Assembly: GCF_002291425.1 (NCBI RefSeq)
Contig: NZ_CP014136.1
Coordinates: 4,974,925-5,038,924, forward strand
Reading direction: 5' to 3'
DNA from: Gibbsiella quercinecans
GTDB taxonomy: Bacteria; Pseudomonadota; Gammaproteobacteria; Enterobacterales; Enterobacteriaceae
Length of the DNA: 64,000 bases
In this document: positions 33,891 through 43,268 of the stretch, one piece after another
Numbering within the stretch: the first letter of the stretch is position 1
How the letters are laid out: each line of letters starts with the position of its first letter
Program-made: the position numbers and the translations under genes
The notes under the pieces: model-generated
Seen by the model: only the letters and a program-made list of their open reading frames with translations
The model's database searches: none
What the model was told of the DNA's origin: nothing

Positions 33891-36062
33891 ATGAATAACA
33901 GCGCACTGCCCATTGTGATGGCCGAGCAGGATGAAAGACTGGATTGGGAACGGCTGATCGGCCCCCTGTGGGACAACCGCTGGCGTATCACGCTGGTCAC
34001 GGGGCTTGCCGGCGTTCTGGGCGTGGCCTACGCGTTGCTGGCCACACCGGTTTACCAGGCCAGCGCGTTGGTGCAGGTGGAAAAGCAGCTATCAGGCGAG
34101 TCATTGCTACGCGAAACGTTGGAAAATACGCTCGGCCAGAACCCTGCCACGCAAGATGAAGTTTCGTTGGCCAAATCACGCTATGTCATTGGTAAAACCG
34201 TCGACGATTTGGATTTGACGGTACGCGTGCAGCCTGATTATTTCCCGTTGTTCGGTAAGGGGCTCGCCCGGTTGCGTGGCGAAACGCCGCCGGAAGTGCA
34301 TATCAGCGAGATGACCGTACCGGCCGGCATGCAGGGGGAAAGGCTAACCCTCACCGTGCAGGATCCGCAGCATGTGGTGTTGAGCTATGCCGATAAGCCC
34401 ATTCTGGCCGGTGCGGTTGGGCAAGTCTTGAACCAGGGCGGTTGGCGCCTGGCAGTGACGGCGCTGACGGCGCCGGTCGGCAGCACCTTTACCGTGGTAA
34501 AAGTGCCGCGCCAGGCGGCCGTTGATGATCTGCGCAATGGGCTGGATGTCGCATCAGCCGGTAAGGAAAGCGGCATCATGACGTTTAGTCTGACGGAAGA
34601 AAACCCGCAGCATGCAGAAGATGTCCTCAAAAGCATTACAGAAAATTATCTACAGCAGAATGTAGACCGCAAAACCGAAGAGGCACAGCGCATGCTGGCC
34701 TTCCTGCGGGAACAGTTGCCGCGAACCCAGGCTTCCCTCAACGGGGCGGAAAACCAACTGAATCTTTTTCGCCAGCAGAATGATTCCGTCGATTTGTCGC
34801 TGGAAGCCAAATCGGTATTGGATACGTTGGTGCAACTGGAAGCCCAGTTAAATGAACTGACGTTCAAAGAGTCAGAGATTTCCAAACTGTATACCCGTGC
34901 GCACCCGGCATACCGCGCGCTGTTGGAAAAGCGCGCCACGCTGGAGGCGGAAAAAGCGCGGCTGGGCAAACAGGTCCAGGCGTTGCCGAAAACCCAGCAG
35001 GAAATTTTGCGCCTGACCCGCGACGTGCAGGTGGATCAACAGATTTACGTGCAACTGATGAACAAGCAGCAGGAACTGAGCATCAGCAAGGCGGGAACGG
35101 TAGGGAACGTTCGTATCATCGACGAGGCGGAAACCGCGATGCGGCCAGTGAAGCCGCAAAAAATGCTGATAGTGATCTTTGCACTGTTGATCGGTGGGGT
35201 ATTGTCGTCATCGGTGGTCTTGCTGCGTGCGGCATTTCATCGCGGTATCAGTAATACCGATGTGTTGGAAAAGCGCGGGATCAACGTCTATGCCACGGTA
35301 CCGCTCTCGCCGTGGCAACAAAGACGCAACCGTAGCCAACAGCAACTGCTGGCCAGAAGCAGCGGCGCCCAGTTGCCGATATTAGCGTTGGAAGAGCCGG
35401 GTGATTTGTCGGTGGAGGCGATTCGCAGCCTGCGTACCAGCCTGCATTTTGCCATGCTGGAAGCCAAAAATAATATTTTGTTGGTGTCTGGCGCCAGCCC
35501 GGTCAGCGGTAAAAGCTTTACCAGCACCAATTTGGCGGTGGTGTTGGCCCAGGCCGGGCAACGGGTGCTGCTGATCGACGCCGATATGCGCAAGGGTTTT
35601 TTGCACCGTTGGATGGGTAGCCACGCTCAGCCGGGGCTTTCCGACATGTTGGCCGGCCAGGTGACGATGGAAAAGGTGGTCAAACGGACGGATGTTGAAC
35701 ACCTGGATTTTGTCTCCCGTGGTCAGGTGCCGCCTAATCCGTCGGAGTTGCTAATGCACCGGCGCTTTGCCGATTTTTTGCGCTGGGCGGAACAGCATTA
35801 TGATCTGGTGGTGATTGATACCCCGCCGATATTGGCCGTCACCGATGCCGCGATCGTCGGCCGGCATGCCGGCACCGCATTGATGGTGGTGCGTTTCGAA
35901 GTCAACACCGTCAAGCAAATTGAAGTTAGCCTGCGCCGTTTTGAGCAAAATGGCGTGGCAGTCAAAGGCGTGATCCTCAACGGCGTGCTCAAAAGAAGCG
36001 CCAATAACGATGCGGGATACTATACCTTCGCCTATCCAAGCTACCAGCAAGAGGCTAAATAA
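33891..36062 (+). CDS. wzc: Wzc-like polysaccharide co-polymerase and tyrosine autokinase
   Basis: A 723-residue inner-membrane protein controlling polymer length and export. Two transmembrane segments (near residues 28-48 and 425-445) enclose a Wzz-type periplasmic domain with long coiled helices. The cytoplasmic BY-kinase domain has Walker A ASPVSGKSFTSTN, Walker A' LLIDADMRKG and Walker B LVVIDTPP. The C-terminus has only a short tyrosine cluster (GYYTFAYPSY, four Tyr), fewer than in E. coli Wzc. ATG 33891 is chosen with AAGGA upstream. The missing wzb phosphatase would have to come from another locus. Confidence 0.92.
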   Translation: MNNSALPIVMAEQDERLDWERLIGPLWDNRWRITLVTGLAGVLGVAYALLATPVYQASALVQVEKQLSGESLLRETLENTLGQNPATQDEVSLAKSRYVIGKTVDDLDLTVRVQPDYFPLFGKGLARLRGETPPEVHISEMTVPAGMQGERLTLTVQDPQHVVLSYADKPILAGAVGQVLNQGGWRLAVTALTAPVGSTFTVVKVPRQAAVDDLRNGLDVASAGKESGIMTFSLTEENPQHAEDVLKSITENYLQQNVDRKTEEAQRMLAFLREQLPRTQASLNGAENQLNLFRQQNDSVDLSLEAKSVLDTLVQLEAQLNELTFKESEISKLYTRAHPAYRALLEKRATLEAEKARLGKQVQALPKTQQEILRLTRDVQVDQQIYVQLMNKQQELSISKAGTVGNVRIIDEAETAMRPVKPQKMLIVIFALLIGGVLSSSVVLLRAAFHRGISNTDVLEKRGINVYATVPLSPWQQRRNRSQQQLLARSSGAQLPILALEEPGDLSVEAIRSLRTSLHFAMLEAKNNILLVSGASPVSGKSFTSTNLAVVLAQAGQRVLLIDADMRKGFLHRWMGSHAQPGLSDMLAGQVTMEKVVKRTDVEHLDFVSRGQVPPNPSELLMHRRFADFLRWAEQHYDLVVIDTPPILAVTDAAIVGRHAGTALMVVRFEVNTVKQIEVSLRRFEQNGVAVKGVILNGVLKRSANNDAGYYTFAYPSYQQEAK

Positions 36063-36066
36063 CGGC

Positions 36067-37356
36067 ATGAAAACAGTGCTGATGAACTCTCTGTGGCTGA
36101 TGTTGGAACGGATATCGTTGAGCCTTTCAGGCATTTTTGTTTCGGTCTACGTCGCGCGTTATCTTGGGCCGGCTCAATATGGGCTGATTAGCTATTTGCT
36201 GTCGGTGATCGCCATCGGCGTACCGCTGGTGCAGTTGGGCGCGGATACGGTGCTGTTCAACCGGGTGGCTAAACGCGTGCATAGCGGTATTCGGCTGATG
36301 CTGGCTTCAATGCGTATTCGCCGCCAATTATTCGCCGTGATTGCCGTTCCCTTGATGGCCTGGGCGCTGCTGACGCAGGATCGCACCAGCCAGATCATGA
36401 TGGCTTTGATGTTGGTCAGCGCGTATTTTTCCGTGCAGGACGTGTACAAGATTTATTACGACGCACTGCTGAAATCCAAGTTAAACACCATGATTAACAA
36501 TGTGGCGCTGCTGCTGTCGATCATCATGCGTCTGGTGTTGGTTAACATGGAACTGCCGCTGGTGTGGTTTGCCGTTCCCTACGTGCTTAGCAGCCTGTTG
36601 CCTTATCTGGTTCGCAGCGTGTTGTTTCACCGCTCAAGGCCGCCATTGCGGCCTATCGCTAAACGCCATCAGCGCGGCTACGGGCGCTATCTGTTGAAGG
36701 TCGGGCTGCCGTTAGCCGTCTCCGGTTTGTCGATCGTCATTTATACGCGTATTGATCAGATCATGCTCGGCAACTACCTGGGGGAGCATAGCGTTGGTTT
36801 ATACAGTGCGGCGATTACGCTTAGCCAGGGATGGGTGTTTGTCCCCATGGCGCTCATCACTTCCATGCTGCCAAGCGTGGCCGGCGCGCGCACCCAGCAG
36901 TTGAAAGAAGATCGCATCCGCCTGCTCTATTTGGTGGTGTTGCTGTTATCCGCGCCGGTGATCTTGCTGCTCTCGTTGTTCCCCACGCAACTGGTGGTGT
37001 TGCTGTTTGGCGAGAATTTCCGGGAAACCGCGACGATTCTGGCGCTGTGTTCGGTAACCTCATTGTTTTCCGTCATGGGTACCGTTTCTTACCAGGCTAT
37101 CGTGCTATTCGGCGGTTACCGATTCATTGCGATAAAAATGCCACTGGCCGCGTTGGTCAATGTGGTGATGAATATTGTGTTGATCCCGCGCTACGGCATT
37201 CATGGCGCGGCCATCTCAACGCTGATAACCGAGTTTGTTTCATTTTTTGTATTTAATGGTTTTTTCAGGCGAGGACAAATAACCAGGTTGCAGATAACTT
37301 GCTATCGTTGTTTGCCCCAGTTAATAGGGAGGGTCAGAGAGATTTATGTTAAGTAG
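36067..37356 (+). CDS. Wzx-type oligosaccharide flippase
   Basis: A 429-residue polytopic protein of the MOP/PST family that moves the lipid-linked repeat unit across the inner membrane. About 12-14 hydrophobic segments are evident. Typical features are SLSGIFVSVYVARYLGPAQY near the start, YTRIDQIMLGNYLGEHSVG in the middle and VNVVMNIVLIPRYGIHGAA toward the end. The ATG lies four bases after wzc. The last codons overlap the next gene by 11 bases. Confidence 0.88.
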   Translation: MKTVLMNSLWLMLERISLSLSGIFVSVYVARYLGPAQYGLISYLLSVIAIGVPLVQLGADTVLFNRVAKRVHSGIRLMLASMRIRRQLFAVIAVPLMAWALLTQDRTSQIMMALMLVSAYFSVQDVYKIYYDALLKSKLNTMINNVALLLSIIMRLVLVNMELPLVWFAVPYVLSSLLPYLVRSVLFHRSRPPLRPIAKRHQRGYGRYLLKVGLPLAVSGLSIVIYTRIDQIMLGNYLGEHSVGLYSAAITLSQGWVFVPMALITSMLPSVAGARTQQLKEDRIRLLYLVVLLLSAPVILLLSLFPTQLVVLLFGENFRETATILALCSVTSLFSVMGTVSYQAIVLFGGYRFIAIKMPLAALVNVVMNIVLIPRYGIHGAAISTLITEFVSFFVFNGFFRRGQITRLQITCYRCLPQLIGRVREIYVK

Positions 37357-38194
37357 CCTAGTACATGGTTTTTATAAATGCATGCCCGATGCGATATATC
37401 ATCAGTTAAAATATGCCATGTTTTTTCACAAAATACCGCATTTATCAAAACCGAAATACTACAGTGAAAAGTTGATGCGCAGAAAGGTGTACCCCCGCAG
37501 CATCTATACCCAGCTTTCGGATAAATATCAGGTGAGGGATTATATTGCAAAACTGTGGGGGGAAGAGTACCTGATAGAACTGTATGCGCAGGGAGAAACA
37601 CTGACTGAAGAGATGTACCAGCGTTTACCCAACGCTTTTGTTATCAAGGCTAATCACGGCAGTGGTTATAATCAGTTGGTGTTTGACAAAGCCCAAACCA
37701 GCTTTAATGAATTGCGCACGCTCACAGAAGGCTGGATGCGGCAGAATTTTTACCAGGTTTATCGGGAACGGCACTATAAAGATATTCCTCCGCGTATTTT
37801 GGTAGAGAAAATGCTGATGGAGAAGGGGAAGACGCCAAACGATATCAAGATCCACTGTTTTAATCGTGATGGGGAAATTCGCTTTTTTATTCAGATTGAT
37901 TATCAGCGCTTTATCGATCACCGGCGTGATTTTTTTGATCAGGATTGGAACCGCACGGAAATCCGCATGGGGGTGCCAAACAGCGATGTTCCGATGGCAA
38001 AACCGAGCCAACTGCGGCTGATGTTGGCGTTGACGCGCCGGGTCGCTGAGCAGTTTTCGTATGTCAGGGTTGATTTTTACCAGGTGGAAGAGCGGGTTTA
38101 TTTTGGTGAACTGACTTTTACACCGGGCGCTGGTTTACAAAAACTGCTGCCGGCAACCGTTGAGAAAGAATGGGGGAGCTATTTTTTTGAATAG
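37346..38194 (+). CDS. TupA-like ATP-grasp protein
   Basis: A 282-residue soluble protein resembling the TupA-like ATP-grasp family: FVIKANHGSGYNQLVFDK is the glycine-rich nucleotide loop, PRILVEKMLMEKGKTPNDIKI and HCFNRDGEIRFF follow, and VDFYQVEERVYFGELTFTPG near the end carries the metal-binding Glu. ATP-grasp ligases of this type are thought to attach amino acids or similar groups to polysaccharides or lipid-linked sugars. Here it may decorate the repeat unit. The family assignment is from memory. It overlaps wzx by 11 bases and is followed by a 320-base gap with an inverted repeat. Confidence 0.75.
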   Translation: MLSSLVHGFYKCMPDAIYHQLKYAMFFHKIPHLSKPKYYSEKLMRRKVYPRSIYTQLSDKYQVRDYIAKLWGEEYLIELYAQGETLTEEMYQRLPNAFVIKANHGSGYNQLVFDKAQTSFNELRTLTEGWMRQNFYQVYRERHYKDIPPRILVEKMLMEKGKTPNDIKIHCFNRDGEIRFFIQIDYQRFIDHRRDFFDQDWNRTEIRMGVPNSDVPMAKPSQLRLMLALTRRVAEQFSYVRVDFYQVEERVYFGELTFTPGAGLQKLLPATVEKEWGSYFFE

Positions 38195-38517
38195 CCTCAC
38201 CTACGCTATACAACCATCACGTTATTAATACACAACTTAACAGTATGGTGCGCCTGATATAAGGCCGAAACGTCATCGGGTAGGATAATGCTTTTGGCCG
38301 TTTCACCCGCCGAGTGTAAATAAAAATCATATCTGCGTGTTATTAATAATTGATTGCGCCTATAGCATTGCCTCTTGCCGTTTTATTAAAAAGAAAACGG
38401 CAATGTTCTATTAACGGTGAATAACAGTAGCGATTTCTTTATGCCCGCGCTTTACACGCAATATCGCTGAAGCCCGGTGCATGACAGGAATCGTTGACGA
38501 AGGGGTATGGAGACAAC
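38195..38517 (+). other. Intergenic region inside the polysaccharide operon
   Basis: About 320 AT-rich bases with no gene. It includes the inverted repeat at 38375-38403. A separate promoter for the downstream glycosyltransferase genes may lie here, but I could not assign one. Confidence 0.5.
38375..38403. terminator. Inverted repeat, possible internal terminator
   Basis: TTGCCGTTTT and AAAACGGCAA form a perfect ten-base-pair stem with a nine-base loop. The T residues lie inside the stem rather than after it, so efficiency is uncertain; RfaH would favour read-through. Confidence 0.45.
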
Positions 38518-39573
38518 ATGCAATATCGGAAAGTCGCGATTGTGATTGAAAATATGGCCGGCAAAGGGGGAACCGAGCGTGTCGCCAGCGGTTTAGCCAA
38601 TGCGCTGGCCGCGCTGCCGGGTTATCAGGTCGATCTGCTATCCATTTGCGGCGATGGCGCGTTTTATCCGCTTGACCGCCAGGTTAACCTGCGCCTGCTT
38701 AACGATCGGGCGTTGTGGTGGCCGTGGCGGCTGGCCCGCTTGCTGCGCCATGGCCGATACCACGCCATTATCACCGTCTCGATGGGCAAACTTTCGGTCG
38801 TTATGGCGCCTTATCTGCGCCTGCTATGCCCGCAAAGCCGCCTGTTGCTCAGTGAGCACATCAGCTTCCATCAATACCCATGGTTGATGAAATGGCTGAA
38901 AATATTTATCTACCGCCTCAGCGATCGCACCGTGTTACTGACACAAAAAGATTTGCTGAACATCCGCCGCTGGGTGCCCGAAAAGAAATGCCTGGTGATT
39001 GAAAACGTTTCTCCGTTTCCTATTCAACCCACCTCACCGGCGCTGCGCCAGCCGATGGCGTTGGCGGTAGGGCGCTTATGCCGGCAGAAGGGATTTGATC
39101 GCCTGATCTCTGCCTGGGAGAGCATTGTGCCGCGGGCTCAGGGCTGGCAATTGCATATCGTTGGCGACGGGCCGGAACGTTTGGCGTTGCAACAGCAAAT
39201 CAACACATCGGGTTTGGCGCAGCAGGTCAAACTGTTGCCGGCAACGGCCGATATCGCCAGCCATTATCGCCAGGCCGCCATGCTACTGATGACCTCCCGC
39301 TATGAAGGCTTGCCGATGGTGCTGATTGAAGCGATGAGTTTTGGCTTGCCGCTGATCGCCTTTGACTGTCAGACCGGGCCGGCCGAGCTGATCGACCACG
39401 GCAGTAACGGTTATTTGATTGCGGACGGCGATGTTCAGGCCTTTGGCCAACACATTTTGGCGTTGATGGCGGATGCCGCTCTACGGCGCCGCTTTTCCCT
39501 ACGTTCGCTGGAAAAAGCCGAGCGGTTTATCCCCGAACGTATTTATCCCCAATGGCAGCAGTTAATTGCGTGA
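38518..39573 (+). CDS. Glycosyltransferase family 4
   Basis: A 351-residue GT-B enzyme. The N-terminal domain has the acceptor-side loop AGKGGTERVASGLANAL; the C-terminal domain begins ALAVGRLCRQKGFDRLI and has the donor-binding segment SRYEGLPMVLIEAMSFGLP with the EX7E-type glutamates. It should add one sugar to the repeat unit in the cytoplasm. The ATG at 38518 has GGAG eight bases upstream. It ends seven bases before the next start. Confidence 0.88.
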   Translation: MQYRKVAIVIENMAGKGGTERVASGLANALAALPGYQVDLLSICGDGAFYPLDRQVNLRLLNDRALWWPWRLARLLRHGRYHAIITVSMGKLSVVMAPYLRLLCPQSRLLLSEHISFHQYPWLMKWLKIFIYRLSDRTVLLTQKDLLNIRRWVPEKKCLVIENVSPFPIQPTSPALRQPMALAVGRLCRQKGFDRLISAWESIVPRAQGWQLHIVGDGPERLALQQQINTSGLAQQVKLLPATADIASHYRQAAMLLMTSRYEGLPMVLIEAMSFGLPLIAFDCQTGPAELIDHGSNGYLIADGDVQAFGQHILALMADAALRRRFSLRSLEKAERFIPERIYPQWQQLIA

Positions 39574-39580
39574 GGTTAAT

Positions 39581-40324
39581 ATGGAAAGCGTGTCAGTTAT
39601 CATGCCGGTATACAATGCGGCCAGCTTTATCAAACAGTCGATCCTGGGCGTATTGGCGCAGACCTACCAGGATTACCATTTGTATGTGATCGACGATGCC
39701 TCCACCGACAATACCGCGGAAGTGATCAAACCGTTTATTCACGATCGGCTGACTTATATTCGCAACGATACCAATCAAGGCGTCGCCGAAACGCGGAATA
39801 TTGCGATTGAGGCGGCGCGCGGCGGCTATATCGCCTTTTGCGACAGCGACGATATCTGGCACAAGAATAAGCTGGCGCGCCAGGTTGGTATTTTGCAAAC
39901 CGGCCGTTACGATGTCGTGTGTTCGCATTACTGCACTTTTGAACAGGATCCGCAGCAAATTAAGCACTACCGCGGCGGCCAGGAGATCATCGCCTATCGC
40001 GATATGTTGAAAAGCAATTGGATAGGTAACCTGACTGGGATCTATAACCGGCATCGCACCGGCAAGGTATTCCAGCGCAAGGTGGGGCATGAAGATTATG
40101 TGATGTGGCTGTCCGTGATGGAAAAGGCCCGTAATCGCCAGGCCTACTGCGTGCCCGAACCATTAGCGTTTTATCGCCTTTCCGCCCAGTCGCTGTCTGG
40201 CAACAAAATCAAAGCGGCGGACTGGCAATGGCAAATTTACCGCCGCCATTTAGGCTTCTCCTACCAAAAATCCTGCTATCTGTTTTGTTCCTATCTGTAC
40301 AACGCGGCGATGAAAAGGCAATGA
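39581..40324 (+). CDS. Glycosyltransferase family 2
   Basis: A 247-residue GT-A enzyme with the usual start VSVIMPVYNAASFIKQSI, the nucleotide Asp in YVIDDASTDNTAEV and the DxD-type motif FCDSDDIWH. It resembles the GT2 enzymes of capsule clusters that add galactose or hexosamine, but the sugar is not predictable. ATG 39581 has GAGGT upstream. Its stop overlaps the next ATG (ATGA). Confidence 0.88.
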   Translation: MESVSVIMPVYNAASFIKQSILGVLAQTYQDYHLYVIDDASTDNTAEVIKPFIHDRLTYIRNDTNQGVAETRNIAIEAARGGYIAFCDSDDIWHKNKLARQVGILQTGRYDVVCSHYCTFEQDPQQIKHYRGGQEIIAYRDMLKSNWIGNLTGIYNRHRTGKVFQRKVGHEDYVMWLSVMEKARNRQAYCVPEPLAFYRLSAQSLSGNKIKAADWQWQIYRRHLGFSYQKSCYLFCSYLYNAAMKRQ

Positions 40325-42213
40325 CGTATTCAATATTATCAGGCGCTTGTCTGTCGGCCGGCGTGTGGTTAGCAGGGCAGGCGTGCGCGGCCGGCTGTGC
40401 GGATAACCTGATCGAAAACGGCGGGTTTGAGCTAGGGGAGCAAGGTTGGGCGCTATCGGCCGGCGAAATTACCACCGGCGGCCGCACTGGGCAGGCCAGC
40501 CTGCGCTATCAGAATAGCGATCCCGAACGTTACCACACGATGACCCAACAATTGCGCGTTAAGCCCGGGCAGGCGCTCGATTTTGGCGTTTGGGTGAATG
40601 GTGCAGATTTACAGGGGGACGCCGACGATCGGGGCGCGGGCATTTTCGTCGAAAGTTACGATGCGGATGGGCGCTATCTGGCAGGAAGCCATCCGCAGGG
40701 CGTGGTCGGCACCGGTGATTGGCAGCCTGTCGCGGGCCGTTTTTTGGTGCCGGCACGGGCGGCGGAAGTGACGCTCGGCGTCTACTTTCGCCGGGGCACC
40801 ACGGGGCGTGCAGAGTTTGATGATGTCTATGCCTGCCTGCAACCCACCGCGCCGGTGCTTTACCAGGTGCGGGCAGACGATGCGATGGCACTGAGTACCG
40901 TGTTCATGCCGGACAAACAACCGGTGCAGGTGGATAGCACATTGCTGGATAGCCGCGGTGAGGCGGTTAAACACGATCGCCGGCATTACCATATAGAAGG
41001 GGAGCAGCCGGTGGTGTTTGCGCTGCCGGCAACGCTTTCGGCCGGTGAATATCGGCTGCAACAGCGGGTGACTGCGCAAGACTCGCAGCTTAGCCGCTCC
41101 AGCGCTATGCCGATCAGCATCAGCAGCCGGCCGCCGAAAGTCGCATTGGATGCACAGGGATATACCCTAAAAGACGGTAAGCGTTTTTTCCCGCTTGGGA
41201 TCTATATGTATGCCGGCATGGCGACCGATGAACATCTGGCACGTATTCGTGCGGCGGGTTTTAACACGTTGCTGGATTATGATTACGGTGTGAGCAAGGA
41301 TCCCGCCGGCTATTTCCGCAAGACGCAGCAACATGATTTACAGGTCATTTATTCCGTGAAGGACTTTTATGCCGGCACGCAGTTCGCGCCGGAAACCCAC
41401 CTGAGTTATCCGGCCCTGACCGCCGCGTATGTAGAGAAACTCAAACACCAGCCTAATCTGCTGGCCTGGTATATCAACGATGAATTGGGGCTGGAATATG
41501 TGCCGCAGATTGAAGCAAAGCATCTGCAGATCAAACAGCGCGATCCCGATCATTTGACGTTTCAGGTCGTGGACCGGGCCGGCGCGTTGGACAGCTATTT
41601 CAACAGTTCGGATGTGTTGGCCAGCGATCCTTATCCGATCGGTAAAGATAACGATCTCACCCGTACGTTGCTGTATGCCCGCCTGACCAAAATGGCGGCC
41701 CGGCAGGCCAAGGGGGCGTGGATTGTCACCCAAATCATGGATCATGCGGCGTATAGCCCCGGGCGAAAACCGCACCAACCCAGTGAGGCCGAGATGCGGA
41801 ACCAGGCCTGGCTGGGGCTGATTGGCGGGGCGAAAGGGATACTTTTTTATTCCTATACCGATCTGTTTTACAAGCGCAACCGGGGAACGTTCCGGCAGCA
41901 AGAGTTTGACGGCATTTGGCAGGGCGTGGCCAAGGTTGCACAGGAGATCGTCAGTTTTACCCCTTATTTGCTCTCGGGCGAAAGCCGAATGCTGCATGGC
42001 AATAACACGGCCATTCCGGCCCGGTTGTTTATCGACGGTGGCCGTGGGTTGGTGCTGGTGGTCAATCCCTATTACCGGCCGATGTCCGTGCGTTTTGCGC
42101 TGCCGGCCGGTTGGCAATGGCAGGAACCACAGGGCGCGGAGTTAGCGTTGCCGTCGATGGGCAGTATGGCGCTGTGGGTACAACGTCAAACAGTGGAAAA
42201 GGATCGCCAGTGA
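40321..42213 (+). CDS. Exported carbohydrate-binding/glycoside-hydrolase-like protein
   Basis: The 630-residue product begins with a signal peptide (MTYSILSGACLSAGVWLAGQ, cleavage near ACAA). Residues 25-190 look like a jelly-roll carbohydrate-binding module (DNLIENGGFELGEQGW, TGQASLRYQNSD, GRAEFDDVYACL). After a beta-sandwich linker, residues 275-560 look like a TIM barrel: KDGKRFFPLGIYMYA, GFNTLLDYDYG, and LLAWYINDELG, where the Asp-Glu may be the acid/base. QAWLGLIGGAKGILFYSYTD near residue 500 resembles the beta-7/8 part of GH-A enzymes. A periplasmic or surface role in trimming or cleaving the polymer is likely. The start ATG overlaps the previous stop. Confidence 0.75.
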   Translation: MTYSILSGACLSAGVWLAGQACAAGCADNLIENGGFELGEQGWALSAGEITTGGRTGQASLRYQNSDPERYHTMTQQLRVKPGQALDFGVWVNGADLQGDADDRGAGIFVESYDADGRYLAGSHPQGVVGTGDWQPVAGRFLVPARAAEVTLGVYFRRGTTGRAEFDDVYACLQPTAPVLYQVRADDAMALSTVFMPDKQPVQVDSTLLDSRGEAVKHDRRHYHIEGEQPVVFALPATLSAGEYRLQQRVTAQDSQLSRSSAMPISISSRPPKVALDAQGYTLKDGKRFFPLGIYMYAGMATDEHLARIRAAGFNTLLDYDYGVSKDPAGYFRKTQQHDLQVIYSVKDFYAGTQFAPETHLSYPALTAAYVEKLKHQPNLLAWYINDELGLEYVPQIEAKHLQIKQRDPDHLTFQVVDRAGALDSYFNSSDVLASDPYPIGKDNDLTRTLLYARLTKMAARQAKGAWIVTQIMDHAAYSPGRKPHQPSEAEMRNQAWLGLIGGAKGILFYSYTDLFYKRNRGTFRQQEFDGIWQGVAKVAQEIVSFTPYLLSGESRMLHGNNTAIPARLFIDGGRGLVLVVNPYYRPMSVRFALPAGWQWQEPQGAELALPSMGSMALWVQRQTVEKDRQ

Positions 42214-43193
42214 ACACGATGACTCTTAGCCTTATCATCCCCGTTTATAAGGTCGCGGATTATATTGAAGCCTGCCTTCACTCGGTGCTCGCCTCATTGC
42301 CGGCCTGGGCGGAGGTGATTATCGTTGATGACGGCAGCCCCGATGATTCGATGGCGATCGCCAAACGGGTTCTGGAGCGTTATCCGCAGTGGCAGGGGCA
42401 GGTCGTCATGCTGCGCCAAACCAATCAGGGATTGAGTGCGGCACGGAATACCGGGATTGCCCACGCGACCGGGCGCTACATTGGTTTCCTTGATTCGGAC
42501 GATCTGCTGTTGCCGGATTATTTCACTACGCTTGGGCAGTTACTGGCGGAAAACCCGCAGGCGGAAATTGTGGCGTTCAACGCCAGAAGATTTTCCACTG
42601 CCGGAGACGCGAGCGCGGGAAACATCATGCACATCGTGCCTGGCGATGTGAAGCCGCCAGACAGCGCTGGGCACCAGGCGTTGTTGCAGGAGAGCTTCAA
42701 TCGCAGCATGTGGTACGCCTGGGCGCGTATTTATCGTGCGGCGTTGTTTGACGGCGCGCTTTTCCCTGCCGGGCGCAACTTCGAAGATATTCAATTGATA
42801 CCGCAACTCTACCTGAAGGCGCGCAGCATCGTCGCTTGCAGTGCGCCACTGGTGGGGTATCGCGTGAATCCTGCAGGCATTACCCGTGCACCGAAACGGC
42901 GTGATTTGGACGATCTGGACTATGCGCTGGGCCAGGCAAATATTGGCCGGCGTAAAGCGCCTGGCAATCATCTGTATTCCATCCTGTTTGTTACCACGCT
43001 GAAAGCCCGCCTGCTGGTTGGGGTGGATTTTTGCGGCCTGCCCGCCGCACTGCGCGAAACGGCGTTATTAAGGCGCCAATACACGCGCCTGCGTGCGGAA
43101 GAACAGCGGTTGCTGAGCCGGAAAAACCGGTTGTTCTATCGTAGCCCGTTGGCCTATTACCTGTTGGCCCGCTTGTATAACCGTGGTGGATAA
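42210..43193 (+). CDS. Glycosyltransferase family 2
   Basis: A 327-residue GT-A enzyme: LSLIIPVYKVADYIEACLHS at the start, IIVDDGSPDDSMAIAKRV, the acceptor loop QTNQGLSAARNTGI and DxD motif FLDSDDLLLPDYF. It resembles EpsJ/WcaA-type transferases. GTG 42210 is preferred as start because it overlaps the previous stop (GTGA) and AAGGA is seven bases upstream; ATG 42219 is an alternative. One more sugar of the repeat unit is presumably added here. Confidence 0.85.
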   Translation: MNTMTLSLIIPVYKVADYIEACLHSVLASLPAWAEVIIVDDGSPDDSMAIAKRVLERYPQWQGQVVMLRQTNQGLSAARNTGIAHATGRYIGFLDSDDLLLPDYFTTLGQLLAENPQAEIVAFNARRFSTAGDASAGNIMHIVPGDVKPPDSAGHQALLQESFNRSMWYAWARIYRAALFDGALFPAGRNFEDIQLIPQLYLKARSIVACSAPLVGYRVNPAGITRAPKRRDLDDLDYALGQANIGRRKAPGNHLYSILFVTTLKARLLVGVDFCGLPAALRETALLRRQYTRLRAEEQRLLSRKNRLFYRSPLAYYLLARLYNRGG

Positions 43194-43220
43194 GCGGCCG
43201 TGAACAGGGCTGGGGAGGGC

Positions 43221-43268
43221 ATGAACAAAATGATTATTGCGGATGAAAATGATGAGCACCAAAGTTAG
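43221..43268 (+). CDS. Short 15-codon ORF overlapping the next glycosyltransferase start
   Basis: ATG 43221 has a strong GGGGAGGG ribosome-binding site and encodes MNKMIIADENDEHQS. Its stop lies inside the following glycosyltransferase gene, whose own start has only a weak site. It may act by translational coupling rather than as a functional peptide. Confidence 0.3.
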   Translation: MNKMIIADENDEHQS

